64,000 nt of DNA. Origin: Bugula neritina (Eukaryota; Bryozoa; Gymnolaemata; Cheilostomatida; Bugulidae). Where the stretch lies: assembly GCA_964035545.1 (NCBI GenBank), contig OZ037766.1:11541722-11605721 (forward strand). Reading direction: 5' to 3'. The notes beneath the pieces are model-generated. The model worked only from the letters and a program-made list of their open reading frames with translations, was not told the origin of the DNA and did not search any database. Positions within the stretch are counted from its first letter, which is position 1. The number at the start of each line of letters is the position of its first letter. Both the position numbers and the translations under genes were made by a program. Below, in pieces: positions 46,957 through 60,930 of the stretch.

Positions 46957-48631
46957 TATTTCTGCATTTAGCTAAATCAAATGCTGCACAAACTATTTTT
47001 GAGAAAGCTAATTAGACAATTATTACACAGTGTTGGCAGCACTTTTTCTATTATAATACCGTTAAGAATATTTTGTAAATTAAGTCAATTATATTAATTT
47101 CTTATTATTATACATTACCATAATTTTTGTGATTCTGCCTGCAAGATTAGGATTTATAAGTTACAACTAATTAATCTTCACAGCTATGCTTATTATAACC
47201 CCAGGCTTTGCTGTTTAATATATTAATTAGTTACTAAAATTCTTGCAATTAAAAATGATTTTGCACTTTTTCCAATATGAAATAAACATGTTGATAGTTC
47301 AAGCCCTTGCAGTATTTAATCTCTCATCTATTGGCACTTTTATGGGCTTAAACCAAAACAGTGGTGGAAACTTCAAAAAGAATTGTAGTTTATATGGTTA
47401 TATAGCAATTAAGCACTGTCACCATTAAAACACGTATACTTCTATTTAACTGAATCAATATTGGATATTGTTATCTGAAAAACTATGGTAATAGTATGGT
47501 CACTGAGCATACCAATCCACAACTTGAAAAGTGGAAGAGTCACTATTTGGGGGGGGGGGGGGGGCTGTGAAAATGTATGACTCTAATAATGAGATGAGAA
47601 ATTATATATATGTTCAGAACCTAGTTGAGCTCATCACCGGTTCAGGGTTTAAGAATAGTATTAAACAAAAAATTGAAAATAAACTGGTCCTAGTATCTAC
47701 TTTTTTCTGTAGTAAATTGCTGTACTAATATATCAACAAGAAAGTGAAAACTAAGGAGTATATATCTCGCAATACTTATGTAATATATTAGAAAGGTACA
47801 AAATATTACTTTCATGGTGCACTATTAAAGGTAACTAATATAAGTAAGAAAGAGTTCAATACACATGTATGCATAGGACTACACTGACTGTTGGTATTGC
47901 ATTCACGTGTGCTTTGTGGTTTCTCTACAAGTAGAAAATCCTGCAAATCTCACTATAAAAATGAATACTACACTACATTATTTAAATTTTAGCTTCATTA
48001 AAGAAAATTAAGGAAGAAAAACACTATCAATACACAACAATGGGAAGACGTCATACAGTGACTAACTTTATTTATGTGATGAAGATAAAATATATATTAT
48101 TATGTACAATATTTGAAGCAGCAAATGTTAATAAATATTATGTTAATAAACAACTTGTTATTACCAGGAATAAATAATAGTAAAAAAGCTATTCTGTTCT
48201 CACGAAGTTAATGCAATAGAGTATAGACATTTAGCAGGAGTTGTCTTCTTTTCAGACTTTAGGTTGCATGACTTTCATATTACTCATTTATGCTATTTTG
48301 ATTAAAAATTTCTAGTTTTATATATAAAAAAAACTTTTAATTGTAGATGTATGTACCTTGTTTTTGAAAATCAAGACAATTGCTAATAAATTTCATGGAT
48401 ATCACTTAATAGAAATTGTACATGTGGACAGTGAATTATCGGCATATAATATCCCCTATATAAGCATTATATACCATGCATATATAAATCTTGAAGACAG
48501 TGAAATTTTGACATGGTGCTTCAACATTTTGAAAAATCCATAGAAGCTGTTAATTGAGTGTACTAGCTCAAGAAATCATGCTATATCACATTGTAAAGGC
48601 TACCCATCATTCTGATTCCATACAGGCTGGT
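46957..48631. other. intergenic region between convergent REC114 and the ORP9-type gene
   Basis: The 3' ends of REC114 (plus) and the ORP9-type gene (minus) face each other. AT-rich DNA with a 16-G homopolymer at 47549-47564 and no supported gene. Confidence 0.45.
47549..47564. repeat. homopolymer run of 16 G
   Basis: Sixteen consecutive G residues in an otherwise AT-rich spacer. The exact length in such runs is often a sequencing approximation. Confidence 0.85.
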
Positions 48632-51600
48632 TTACAGGCCAGGTTCATCCTCTAAATTCTGTTTGGATTTCTGAAGTCTCTGAACCAAAGGATCGGTGTA
48701 CACCCAATGTTCGCCTACTTCTTGGAAATGCTGTGAATAGATAGAAAAAATACAGATATAGTTTGATGGCATAGTATCTTTGCCAAGTTTTGTGGTTTAG
48801 CAACGAAAACCATAATTACATTAAAATACAGAGAGCTCATGAAAGTAATGCTACAATCGTAATTAAGTCGTATATTTGTGCTGTTAATTGATACGAACTA
48901 CACATTTTGGACACTACAAAAAACACACTTTCCCTTTTCAATTATTAATGAATAAAGCACCCCATTCTTAAAACTGTGCAACATCATTTTTTTCATGTAA
49001 TAGCTTTTAATTAGCAGCTCTAAGGTATATAACTACAAGAAGGTAGCTTAACATATTATAACTCTATATGAATACTTTTTTGATTTTGCTGAAATTCAAA
49101 AAAAAGGTATCTGTTATAAGTACATTAATTAATAACAACTAGTTAATTACGCACCAGAACTGTTACGGATATAGCAAATGATCAACTGAAAGGCATACAA
49201 GTTAGTTTAGGCTTCCTGGTCATACCTTGTGTTGAATTTTGGCACCAGTTTCTAATCTGTGTTGAGCTTCTTCTCTCTGTCGCTGCTCCAATACACGCTT
49301 ATATTTAGTAGCTTCTTCCACATCTTTCCTTTTCAGATTATATGTGACGTCTTTCCATAGTCTAATATCAGACACATTTTTTTATGTTTTAGAAATCATT
49401 AAAAAATGTATAAATAAACTTTTATCACCACAAAATACACTTGAAATAACGTAATCACAGATAATAAAATTTTGGAGATATGGGTATATCTGAAGTTGTG
49501 TACCCAGAAAGCACTATAAATTATGAAGGTTTTCAATCCAGAAGACTATAAAATTGAAAAGAAAAGTTTTCAATTTTGACATAATTTAAAATTTATTAAG
49601 CTTTTAGAATAAAGACAACAAAAACAGCAGTTTTGTGTCATTTAAAGACTGGGAGCGCCGTACACTGACATACCTTCTAGATTCAAAGGGATCTTGTTCT
49701 GCTATGGGCAGCACGCGCTTTTTGACTATTGGTGTTTTCTTTGTATCACAAAAGATTTCACTTCTCTGTAACCAAAAGCACAGGATTAAAATTACTTAGT
49801 AAACTTGAAATTCCCATTAAGTAGCTGTAGAGTGTAGAGTGTAGACATAGGTGTCTATTTTTACTACGATTTAATTCATGTCTGGGGTGTCTCAGAGCAG
49901 GGGTTACAATGTTGGCTTAGTAAACACTAGACATGGGTTCGAACCCCAGTAAAGACCATTAGATGTTAGGAAGAGCTTTCAGTCAGAATTGCCCCTGTGC
50001 CACATATGAATAAGTCCTTAGCCCGCTCTAAAAAACCCCTTCACATCAGAGATTCTCACAGGGATAGTGACTATAAACTTGCATGAGTTTTTTATATCTG
50101 GTGTGACTCAAGTTCAGTAAAACAGACCAGATATCTTTCTGTGTGATATCAATAGCCTCCTACGCTGCATACCTTGCAAAGCTAGCCTTAATACAAATAC
50201 CTTAATTTACAGAGTTTTAGACAACCCAAAGAAAATTAAATTTGATGCTATTCTAAAATGGCCATATAAGTTGGGATCACCTTTTTACAGAAAAAGCAAT
50301 AGGCTTTGAAAAAGCATTTAAAAACCAATAGCATACATGTAACATTCAGTATCTCTGGGCAACTCGTACAGATCCAGAATGTGCAGATATCACTTAGGAC
50401 CCATAAAGACAAACAACTTGTGACATTGAGTTTACTAAGGTATACTTGTCAATGGCAGAGAACATGCTACTATATCCACTAAAGTAGCAGCTGAAGGACA
50501 CTCGACTCAATTTAGGCTAAAAATAACCTTTTTGACAGCTTTTTTATTATATCACTGTATTTACTGTTGAAAACGTAAAATAAGCTTTAAAGTTTAAAAC
50601 AAGATGACAGATTAGAGACTTTACTTAAGAATTGAGACAAACTATAAGAAGATTTTAACTGAACTATTGAAATAAACTCCTACCCCAGAACTGTACTCCG
50701 CCCACATTACTCCATTCCACTCCCCAGTAATAGCGCACGTAGGTTTGCTATTTCCTGGTTCTAATATTTGACCTTTGATTTGATGCTTTTTACCACCATA
50801 AAATGGTTTAGTGAGAAACTCTACTGAAGCAGTATATCCTGTTTTCTCACAAGTCACGTTACACTTTCCGCCCAACTCTATCCAAGGGACGGTGAGTATT
50901 GACCTGCAACAGAATAGATGGATTAGAAATATGGTGGCTACTGTAAAAACATGTAGAAGTCATTGTTATCCTAATGTAGTTGTGTTTACACTTGAAGAGC
51001 AGATTTTATACATGGTGATTTAGTGGATTTCTACAAGTGGATTAAACAACACCTTTGCATAACCGCTGAAAAAGTTTTTTCACAATTGGTTGAAAAAATT
51101 AATGCAGACTTGAGTGTAATTGATTCCTAATATAAATTAACTTTTAACCACATTATCATTTTTCAAGTAATAAACATTTTTCTGCAAATAACCTACAAAC
51201 ATATTGCGCGTATATATAAATTGGTTCAGTAGATGTAAAGCCTTCAAATAGTCTATTTCACACGATTGTTTTTAGGATTTAAATGTAAATTGGCTAGCTT
51301 CAAATTTCATTCAAAAGCCAAAACTTATATAATGCATTGATCAGCAAATTTGGAGACAAACCTGCCATAACCACTAGGAAATGTAATTTTGTATTCCTCC
51401 TCGTGGTCCAGCAAGGATATCACAGCTTCTCCGATCATATGTACACCAATAGAGAGTCCTAGGAACTTTGACTTGGTCCAAATATAGCCGTCCAGAGATA
51501 TTCTCTTGTCCTGACACTCAGCGTAGAAGGCTGATACTATAAAAAATAATTGTTTCGCTTATAAAAAGTTGCTGTAATTCAATCGTCCAGTTAAAATAAT

Positions 51601-54600
51601 AGTTTAAAAAACGCATAATTAGTAGCAAATCCACTCAAAAATATGGGTAGTATAAAAACAAATATGTGAGGTTCTGTAACAAACTTGAAATATTAAAAAC
51701 TAATTATTTAAAACCAATCAGCATAAACATTATTTTTCAACAGCCTACAAACTTGCGTTTTTATAGATTGCAGGACATTCTGCATGTATCCCAATACCTA
51801 ATGCTGAGAATTGTACAAAAATATCAGAGTACAGCTCTAAACGAAATTGAGATAAAGTGTTATTTCCACTTGAATATTTCCAAAAATTGTTCAACCAGCA
51901 TAAGTCCACGTATAAAATACTAATTATATGTAAAGACAAAAAGTACAGCTATAGCCAATATGGCAGCAACGATTGGCAATATTTTAAAATAACTTTCACA
52001 AAAAACGAAAACAAAAACTTTACAAAGCCAACTACTCCTTCAATAAGTCAAATCTTGAACACTACACTCTTGTAGTTTAGTGAGAGCTAGGAGATTAGGT
52101 CAACTATGATGGGTAAAGAATAGTATTTAGCAATACAAGCTTACTGGGAGGATGGTGAGAGACTTGCTCAGCAATGTAACAGAGGTGTGATTTAGTGCAC
52201 CACTGGATGGGACCATCATCGGCCATAGACTAAAATATTAATAAGAGTGATGATTATGAAATGATAACATTTTTGCTAGGGTAACAAGTTATAAATAGTT
52301 CAGAACTGCCAAATAAAACTTTTAATAACAGTATTTGAGATATTCAAGGTTCTAGTCGAGTAAGATGAATACATAGTAACAGAAGACAGGATAACTGATA
52401 CAAGAGAGGTATACCAGATTAGATGTGTCTACTCCCGGAATATCCCATACACACTGGAACAGTTCACCGAGGATAGGATTATATGGTTTCTTAGCAACAC
52501 TGCTCTTCCTACCAGCATGGAAGGCTAAAACATGTATAGAAAACTTTCCTTATAATAGGAACATACTCATAACCAGCATTTACATTATTTGATTTAAAAG
52601 TAACTAAAGTTGCAGCAGAAATGCTGGAAGTGTGCAGGATAAAGGCATTTTAAAAAAGAAAGCAGATAATGATTATTCTTTGCTCATGAAAGACTTGATA
52701 CCATAACAGAGCAGCTTCCTCACCTGACATGTACCATCTTACCACTTCAGTCATCCTCTCTTCAGCTGTAGAATAATCACCAATCCTGAAGAAAGCAGAT
52801 AACTCCATAATAAAGGTCTGAGATAAACTACACCACAATGAAGTACAAGAAAAGTCAAAAAATCACCTTTTTGTGAGTTAGCAAAGTTGCCAAATGGACA
52901 GATGTATTTAGAGATTTATCATTCAAGTAAGATACAGCTTTGAAAAGTTGCAGCAGCAAAGCCTATACCTTTGGTTTTAAGCTACATGTACACTGTTAAC
53001 AACTCACTGGGCTGTCTTAAAAACTTTACATTAGTATTAACCTTAGCACCATTAGAGACCCACCAGTTAAAATATTGATTTTTAGTTTATATCTGAACTT
53101 AGTAAAATAGAACTATATTTTTTTAGAAACAATAAATGAATAGGCTTGGGCTCCATTTTCTTTGGTAATGTTACTTTTATCTTTATAAGTAGTCTAAAGA
53201 GTACCAGAATTTCAGTATGAGACAATTCTAAGTAATTTCTGTTGAGAAACAACAAATATTTTATCTGCAAAAATTGTGTCTTGCCGTAGATTTTATAGCC
53301 TTATTTCTTGTAACAATATTTGCATTTGAAGTTCTAATATGTCTAAATGCATTGACGCATCCATAACCTATCGGATTTAATTACAAATCTCATGCAATTA
53401 CATTCTTATTACGTTTTAGATCATTAGTCTACTATATCAATTTATAGTACAGTTTTATAGTCAACATTTTATCTTTCATTTAATGTAAAATAGTTGAATT
53501 GCCAATTGAGTACAGCTTTGCATGCAAATTTGGCAAATACTAGTGAATGAACACAAATATTTCCACATTGCAAAAGATAATTCTTCAACTCTTCAACAAA
53601 ATATTTGATAACTTAACCTTCCAATATGCTCATTAAATAACATTATCCAACAAATTTAATATTATATAATTTTTATTAATTATAGCTACTTTATTATTTG
53701 ACCATTATGGGTTACCAAATTATAATCACTACAATAATTAATTTCATATTTTTCCCAACATCTTTTAATTCTGAGCTTAAATTAAATCAATCAAAAAATT
53801 TCTTTGCCAAAAGAAACATTTAAGAAATTTTGTGAAGTATTGTACAAGGAGCAGCCGTAGTCTAGGGGTTAGAGTGTTTGCCTAGTCAACATGAGGTCAT
53901 GGGTTCGAACGCCAGTAAAGGCTATTGGAGATGCTAGAAAGAGCATCCAGTCATAATTGCTCCTGTGTCCATTTGAATAAGTCCTTAGCCCGATTTAACA
54001 AAAACCCCTTCCATCAGGGGTTTTCTTACAGAAATGGTGACTATAAACTTGAATGAGTGAGTGAAGTATTGTATAAAATTCTAATTTGTGATTTCTCATC
54101 CATAGATTGAAACTTCTGATGTAAACAAAATGAAGATCTTGTGAAAGTACTGTATATAATTTGAACACTGACCTCACAAACAGATCAGGGTGAGAAAAGA
54201 AGTCTGCAAACATTTCCAGCAACGACCTTCGCTCCAAAATAAATGTGGGCAGTACAATCTTTGTTAGATCCATTCCTATTCGAACCTATAAGTTAGCAGT
54301 CAATTAGCATGAAATTACAACATAAACTTTAGTAAACAATAAATTGAAGTTTATATAAGTGAGTACAGATATCATGTAACTTCTAATAAATATCAATTGC
54401 ATATAATGTATACTATATACTATAGGGGGAAACAACTGCAGACAATAAGGGTGCAAGCAAAAAGTTGCACCAGATTGTGATACTGTATTTTCAATTTCAA
54501 CACATGTGTCATAACATATACTTGTGCTACACATTCCCCTCTAGTTACAGATATGCTAACATTCATGTCCAAATATCTACAGAAAAATGATGCTGCTTCC

Positions 54601-57600
54601 AAGAGTAGAGCGGTACAAACAAATATATTGTCATGAATGAAACCAGATGCTTGTAAAACTACCTGTGATATTAAATGTTTAACTATACTTCCATGCGCAT
54701 CCAATGATTCCAATTCATCTTCATCAGCACCATCATATAGTTCTACAATGTATCAGATACCAGCATGAAAGTGTAGATGCAAGCAGACAGCAATCTTATA
54801 ATAAGTATTTATACAGACGGTGTTTTCTAGTCCTGCTATAAATATATAGCATATGCAACAGTGCAAACACACTCCTAACTACTATTCCATTAGTAGCAAG
54901 ATAAATATTAGATTTACACCAAACCTTCCAATGACATGATAGTAAACAAGTAAAATAAAACATTTACAAAAATTTGCAAAATCAGAAATAAAAAAGTGCA
55001 AATAACTAAAAAGCAGACCACAGAGAAAGTATAAGAGAGAGAGACTTGTGCCTTTTTTATCAAATAAAAAAATCCTCACAATAACAGAACACTAAACATT
55101 CTAATTATTTAAAGAGTAAGTCTCACCATCATGCACATCGTTGGGACTTGCTATCATTGGGGGTGAGCTGGTGTCCACCGCATTTCCTGATGCAGTAGCA
55201 TTACTTTCCTCATTGGCTCTTCAACAACAAACACTGGATTCTGTACAGTTAATTATTGTGAATACTGGAAATGATGCCCCACATTTTATCAATGTATCCC
55301 AAGAAGACATAGTGATAGTTAAATTCTATGAAACATGAGTGTCTTTCTAACTTTCACCTTCGTTGCCTGAATAGTTTCTCATTAGTTTTTTACAAAATGT
55401 GAATTTGTTCATGTTTTGACTGATGAACTACTTCACACTGGTTTTCTGGGCTTTCAGTATCTTAACTTTTAATCTCAAGCAGGTTGGGAGTTGAAGACTT
55501 TTTACTACAACTGAGACTTGAATTCACATCCTCTTAATAAAGAAGCATATGTTTTACCGACTGTCACCTTGACACCCTAGTCTTGAATACGGGAAATATT
55601 ATAACTGTAATACTTACTTTGAGCTGTGTGTGGACGACTCAAATGCATCATAGAAATCGTCGTCCTCGTCGCTACTAGAAAATGAGCCAATAGGTACTGA
55701 CTTTTCACCTTCTTCATAATCACCATCATTCCCATTAATAGAGACCGGTAAACTGCTTTCGGCATCACCTGAATTTGTGAATAATGACACTGCATAGCCT
55801 AGTATTGCAGTAACCAAGTGTTGCATAGGCTTATTTATTCATAACTAAAATGCTTCATAACACACATATATAAATGTTATTTGCATTAATTAATATGGCA
55901 GTGTTAGAATATTATGTAAAGACGGACAGCAGAGCACACAAATTAAAGAGAAAGCAAAAATAACATTAATAGAAAAGCCAGAAAAATGGATATGTTAGTA
56001 CCTGTAGTTATCTCTACAGTCAACTGGTCATTAGACTCTTAAATACTAGTGAAAGGAAACTCAGACCAACCTGATGCAAAATGATGCCCCAAGTTAGATG
56101 CTGGTGCGTGCTGAACATATTGTGAAATGATAGGTGCAGTTGTAGGTAGAGAACTACTTCTACCAGGTCTTCTAGAAACATCTGTGGCACAACGTAAAGT
56201 TAGAAGCTTACATTACTTAGTAATTAACTCATACACCACAGGTGTCAGCAATATATAAGTCTCTTAATGACAGCATTTTTGACACGCTTGAAATCACAAG
56301 ACCATTTCAGCAGTTGTTAAGTAAGCCTAGGGCCACACGGTGCGTATTTTCGCACGCGAAAATTGAAATCACAAGTAGCAAAGGTGTCCACTGTGCGCGT
56401 TGAGAAAACATTCGCACTTGTCGTTCAGCATTTTCAACGCAAGTGCGAATCGCCTCTGTCGTCGTCGTCACCTAATTGGCTGGTAGTTATTCAGCGAGCC
56501 CAATTTCTTTATTTTAGTGCTACATTCCAGTAAATTGCGTTTTATTGAAAGCGAGTGCGATTTAAAAATGAAAGCTTTATTTATCACGCATCACTGACGC
56601 TACAGTGGACACCTTTGCTACTTGTGATTTCAATTTTCGCGTGCGAAAATACGCACCGTGTGGCCCTAGGCTAACAGAATGTTATTTAGTATTTTAATAT
56701 GAAGTGTCCAAACTGCTTGAAAATTTTCATGGTAAATATTTGCTAACGAGCTGACAAAAAAATTTGAAATTTTAATATGAAAGTTTAGAGTAGTTATGGT
56801 AAAAGCTTAAAGCAGGTTCTATATTAGCTAGTAATAGTGAACCAAAAGAGAACATTCTTCGAGGTTCAGCTTTTGAAGAAAGTCAAACATATTTGATGAA
56901 TTCACCTTTTCAGTGATAAGAATACAACTACATATAAAACTGGCCGTGAGTTATACAAAGCTGTTTAAACACTTGAAGCAGATAACATAGTACATCACAA
57001 TATAACACCGGATTGCTATACAAATCTCGCCCTAGTTTAAGCAGTTCTCCAAGAAACAAGAAAATGTTAAGAAAACTAAATGAACAATCGAAAGTTTTAG
57101 CTTCAAACAAAAACTGCACACAGACTACTTACTATCTGAGGAAGCAACAAAAACTGTCTGAAAGAGTAAAATCTATTCAACAATTGTAACAAACTAAATG
57201 AAAGCCATTTTCTTACCATTAAATATTCCATCACCTCCATTTGCTTCGTCAAAATCATGTGGACTCGGCTAAAACAATAGTTGATTACATAAGAAACATA
57301 TATTTATTAACAGGCTAAATACAAATAAACGTGTGCAAAATGTGCTCTTCCTACTAAACAGCTATAACTGTAAACTAAATGGTTTTACGACACATGCTGT
57401 AAATTGTAAATACAATTTCAATATTACATTTAACGTGAAGAGTGCTACTTGAGTAGAATGTATAAAATCCAGTTCTTTGGTAGCATGCATCAAGAATGTA
57501 TATAATGTAGTGCTTTGTTAATGCATATAATAATATAATATGAGGAACTTTGGTAATGCATACAATAACATAATATGAGGAACTTTGGTAATGCATACAA

Positions 57601-60600
57601 TAACATAATATGAGGAACTTTGGTAATGCATACAATAACATAATATGAGGTACTTTGGTAATGCATACAATAACATAATATGAGGTACTTTGGTAATGCA
57701 TATTTACAAAGCAGTAATGTGCACATACGTCTAAGTAGTAAGTAGTAGCATGTACCTTCGCACGTTGCATCATGACAATTGTACGTTTAACTGACTCAAT
57801 CAACGTCTCAGTTGTAACCATTATGACGTTATACTTTTCAACAGCTTGTTCATCTTCACACAAGGCAATTTTGGCTTGTAAACTCTACACAACAAAATAC
57901 ATATGAGTAGTGTTCAAAAACTTATAGTTAATCCATATAGGACCATTACAAACATGGGAAACTGAAAATAGGAGCTAGAATTTACTCCTATATTTATGTA
58001 ACAACAGCTTCGATTGGTTATAGCTGTGGTTACTCCTCCAATAGTGTGTAGGATTTTAAACCTTTAAACCTCAGAAATGACCAAGGAATTATTAAATAAT
58101 AAGAGAGTTCGGGTGTACCAGCGACAATTTTTCATGTAGAATATTAAGATTATTTGCAATAATGCATATGGTAATTATTAAGTAAAGAAATCTCCCAATG
58201 CTTGAGCAAAGCCTGTCATAGATGAAAAAGAACATGTTTTAAAAAATTATTTCAATAAAACAAAAGAAAATAATTTTCTTAGTAAATACCAGTCGTTTAT
58301 TCTGATCTGCCCTTTTATTGAAAACAATTTCACTAGAAGCATTTGTAAAAAATCAGGATTTATTTTAAAAGGATGAATGATTTAAATATATGTTTATTGA
58401 CTGATATTCTAGCATGAACTCATACTAGCTTCAGAGTAGATGTGTTCATCTCTGATGATGGCAAAAGTCCACAGTGAAAAATCAATTGACACAGTTTGTT
58501 AAATATGTTACTAACTTTTAAAATATAATTATAAGAATGCTTTTAGGACAACTATTTACAATAAAGTTGTTAATTTAGAATGAATTACATGTATTTAATT
58601 CAAATTTAGCCTTGATAATAATATATATTAGCAAAAAACATTTGTTTGAATGGCTCAACAAGTTTCTGCCAGTCACCACAGTTGAACCAAATATATTGTA
58701 ATTTGGTGCGGAATGACATGCTGTAATGTAACAATACCTTCAGCTGATTAATCAGGAGTTGTAAGTATGCGTCTGCTTCAGCCAGCTTCTTGTCAAACTC
58801 AGTGAATGAAGGAGCTTCTCTTGGTGAGCCACTCTAAACAGAGTTCAGCCAATATCATGGAGGTGAAAAGGTCACCATAGCAACGCATGATTTATTTTTG
58901 TATATTATGCAACATCCAACAAACTAAATACATGCGGTGACTCATTCTGCTGAAGCCAACATATAATTGGTCAATCTATGCATTCGAACAGACTTTAACT
59001 TCATTTCACAAAAACCAGCTGTTGACAAAACACTCGGGTTATAAATACAGCCCCATGCTATGAACTCTGGGATATCATTTAACCATTAGATATGCTGACT
59101 CTGCTGACTCTACCTCAGACTGTGTCGCTCTGCTTATAGACTCCTCCAGAGCCTCCATCCACTTCTGCCTCTCCTCTCCATCTCTCGCTAAAACATTTCA
59201 CTAATCATATAACTATTATTAATATACTGACTTTGAATACAATAAGGCCAACTCTTTTTGCAAAAGATAACAAGTTAATGAACAAAAATAATGATATTGT
59301 TCACTTATTCCAATGCAATAAATAACATTATCCTAAATAGGAGTTGTAGATAAAAAGAGCCGCTAAGAATAGAGTAAGTGTGTCGCTCTCTAGCACTTTC
59401 TTGGGATATAAATGGCAAAATATAGCGGCTGAGTTGAAATCGCATAGATGTAAATGAATACAAAGAAAGACTAAGACTTCATAATAAAACCCAAAATAAC
59501 ACAAATACCTTGAAAATGAAAAGTCTTCTGGTCATGAGTTGTGATAGTAAATGTAGATTCCTCATCGTCGTCTATGCCAAGATTTGCACCCTGACAAGGA
59601 CAGTAAACTCGAATAAACAGTATCTGCATTCTAAACTAATTAGGAACACAGCGTCTTTGAGATTAAATTGTCATCATACTACTAACGGCCAAATGTAAAA
59701 AGTATAACTTTCAAACTTGATTACAAATTATGTTGCATAAATGGCCATAACTAGTTATAAATAATGGAAGAAATAATGGTGGTGTTTGAGCCCTTACAAA
59801 ACCGATTCACTTAGTGGTACAAAGTGAGCCCTTATCTTAAACACTACTAGGCCCACAGTAGATCAGAGCTCACTCTGAAGTACTGGCATTTCGTTTTCTG
59901 TTTTATATAAAATTTATTTCAAAATAAAATAATATCATTTCCAATGTAACTCTTTCAAAGTAAACAATTTGCTCTACGTATGTTTTGTTTCAAATCTGAC
60001 CATTGCCAATATATCTTGCTTCATGATGGTGCAAATTATATTTCCTGCATAAAAATCTCATATTATCTTATGATTTAAAATTCCTTTTTGTTTGAGTAAT
60101 AACCAGGCTCTTTAATCAAGTTTCTTGGTAACACATGATAATGAATGTTGAGCAATATTAAAGCAATGCTATATTGAATCATAGCATGAACTTTTTTCTA
60201 ATTATAAGCAAAAAACAATTCTTCCAAAAAATTGAATATGTATCACCAAAATTAGCTTTTGTACATAACCAATAATATAGCTTCGATGCATCAAAATATT
60301 GAGAAGTCCATTAAATCAGTCAATTTTACAAGTACTATGATCATCTTTGACAAAGTAGAATTACACTTACTTTTAATCTAACACATCCTCTCCTTGAACC
60401 TCTTTTCATTTTATCTTTAGACTGTAATTTATAGCAATAAAGTATATATAAGTGTATGGAAACTTTGCTTTTAAAACTAAAACTTACTTACTCCATAAGA
60501 CTCTTATAAAATATTTGTAAGTACAGCAAGTACATTATGAAATGTTCAATTAACCCAAATTTATAACCATTATTGAATTAATTTTTGTTAAGCTGCTGCT

Positions 60601-60873
60601 TTTTGGAAACAGGCACTACCAATTGGCAATAAGTAAATAAATAAATTATATTATATATTTTTAAAAGAAAAGTTGAAAACAAGAAAAATAAATATGAAAA
60701 ATACTCACCATAAAATTATAATCGCAACAAACCTTTTAGAAACATACAAAATGTACTAAAATATAATAACAAACCGTATAATAAGAGAGCAATGCAATGT
60801 TTCCATCGAGGACAAACCACCGATATTGCCAACCTTGCATCACATTTGTCCATTTACTTAGAGGGCCTTCCAT
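48632..60873 (-). CDS. OSBPL9: oxysterol-binding protein-related protein 9-like (20 coding exons, 702 aa)
   Basis: ORP9 proteins carry lipids between ER and Golgi/TGN at contact sites. Exons: 60878-60775 (ATG at 60873), 60421-60371, 59590-59509, 59187-59114, 58833-58738, 57884-57756, 57268-57217, 56181-56071, 55768-55618, 55218-55127, 54742-54663, 54285-54173, 52785-52724, 52524-52415, 52229-52145, 51536-51362, 50903-50684, 49765-49674, 49361-49226, 48730-48632. All phases join to 702 codons and TAA; human ORP9 is 736. The PH domain opens [20 protein letters not shown]. Next is a helical region, then a matching FFAT motif D269-FYDAF-E275 (VAP binding). The ORD begins near [20 protein letters not shown], with the EQVSHHPP fingerprint at 455-462 and [10 protein letters not shown] later. 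The first exon has an acceptor (GCACAATGG) just before the ATG, so an upstream exon exists. The exon 10 to 11 acceptor (GTTGTTGAAG) is the least certain join. Confidence 0.95.
49871..50095 (+). mobile_element. tRNA-derived SINE, copy 1
   Basis: A-box-like GCAGGGGTTACAATG and B box GGGTTCGAACCCC (near 49938), then a body with GTCCTTAGCCCG and CCCCTTCACATCAG, and a tail GGTGACTATAAACTTG-like. It matches the copy at 53850-54062 throughout. It lies in an intron of the ORP9-type gene, on the opposite strand to the gene. Confidence 0.8.
53850..54062 (+). mobile_element. tRNA-derived SINE, copy 2
   Basis: The head GGAGCAGCCGTAGTCTAGGG has a clear A box (TAGTCTAGGGGTTAGAG) and B box GGTTCGAACGCC. 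The body ends in a short hairpin AAAACCCC-TTCCATCA-GGGGTTTT (near 53999-54024) and the tail GAATGAGTGAGTG. It is the better preserved partner of copy 1. It lacks an acceptor stem, so it is not a working tRNA gene. Confidence 0.85.
55480..55595 (-). mobile_element. tRNA-like SINE fragment
   Basis: The minus strand runs GACTAGGGTGTCAAGGTGAC (A-box-like) to GATGTGAATTCAAGTCTC (B-box-like). It lies just downstream of the FFAT-exon donor. Part of it is also carried in the inverted exon copy at about 61100-61170, so it was there before that copying event. Confidence 0.5.
56324..56672. mobile_element. MITE with perfect 71-bp terminal inverted repeats
   Basis: The arms 56324-56394 and 56602-56672 are exact reverse complements over 71 bp (outer AGCCTAGGGCCACACGG, inner GGTGTCCACTGT). 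The core holds a second, smaller inverted repeat, ATTCGCACTTG against CAAGTGCGAAT. No clear target duplication is visible, partly because the ends are themselves palindromic (AGCCTAGG). It is non-coding and sits in an intron of the ORP9-type gene. The superfamily is not certain. Confidence 0.9.
57511..57705. repeat. 35-bp minisatellite, about 5 units
   Basis: The unit GGTAATGCATACAATAACAT plus AATATGAGGAACTTT repeats with very few changes (AAC against TAC). It starts about 50 bp from the ORP9-type exon at 57884-57756, inside the intron. The long minus-strand ORF over it is an artefact. Confidence 0.9.
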
Positions 60874-60930
60874 TGTGCCTAAAACAACAACAAACTTGTC
60901 ATCATACCCTTTAAAGCACTGTGTGAGTTT

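Noticed and set aside
53855-53930. Possible tRNA gene
   Set aside because: A and B boxes are present but there is no acceptor stem and the sequence continues into a repeated SINE body.
57128-57152. 25-nt candidate exon between ORP9 exons
   Set aside because: Including it breaks the frame and gives a stop; joining 57217 directly to 56181 keeps phase.
57511-57705. CRISPR-like direct repeats
   Set aside because: The 35-bp units are head-to-tail with no unique spacers; this is a eukaryotic minisatellite.
57375-57863. 162-codon minus-strand ORF
   Set aside because: Only its first part is a real ORP9 exon (57884-57756 in its own frame); the rest is intron and minisatellite.
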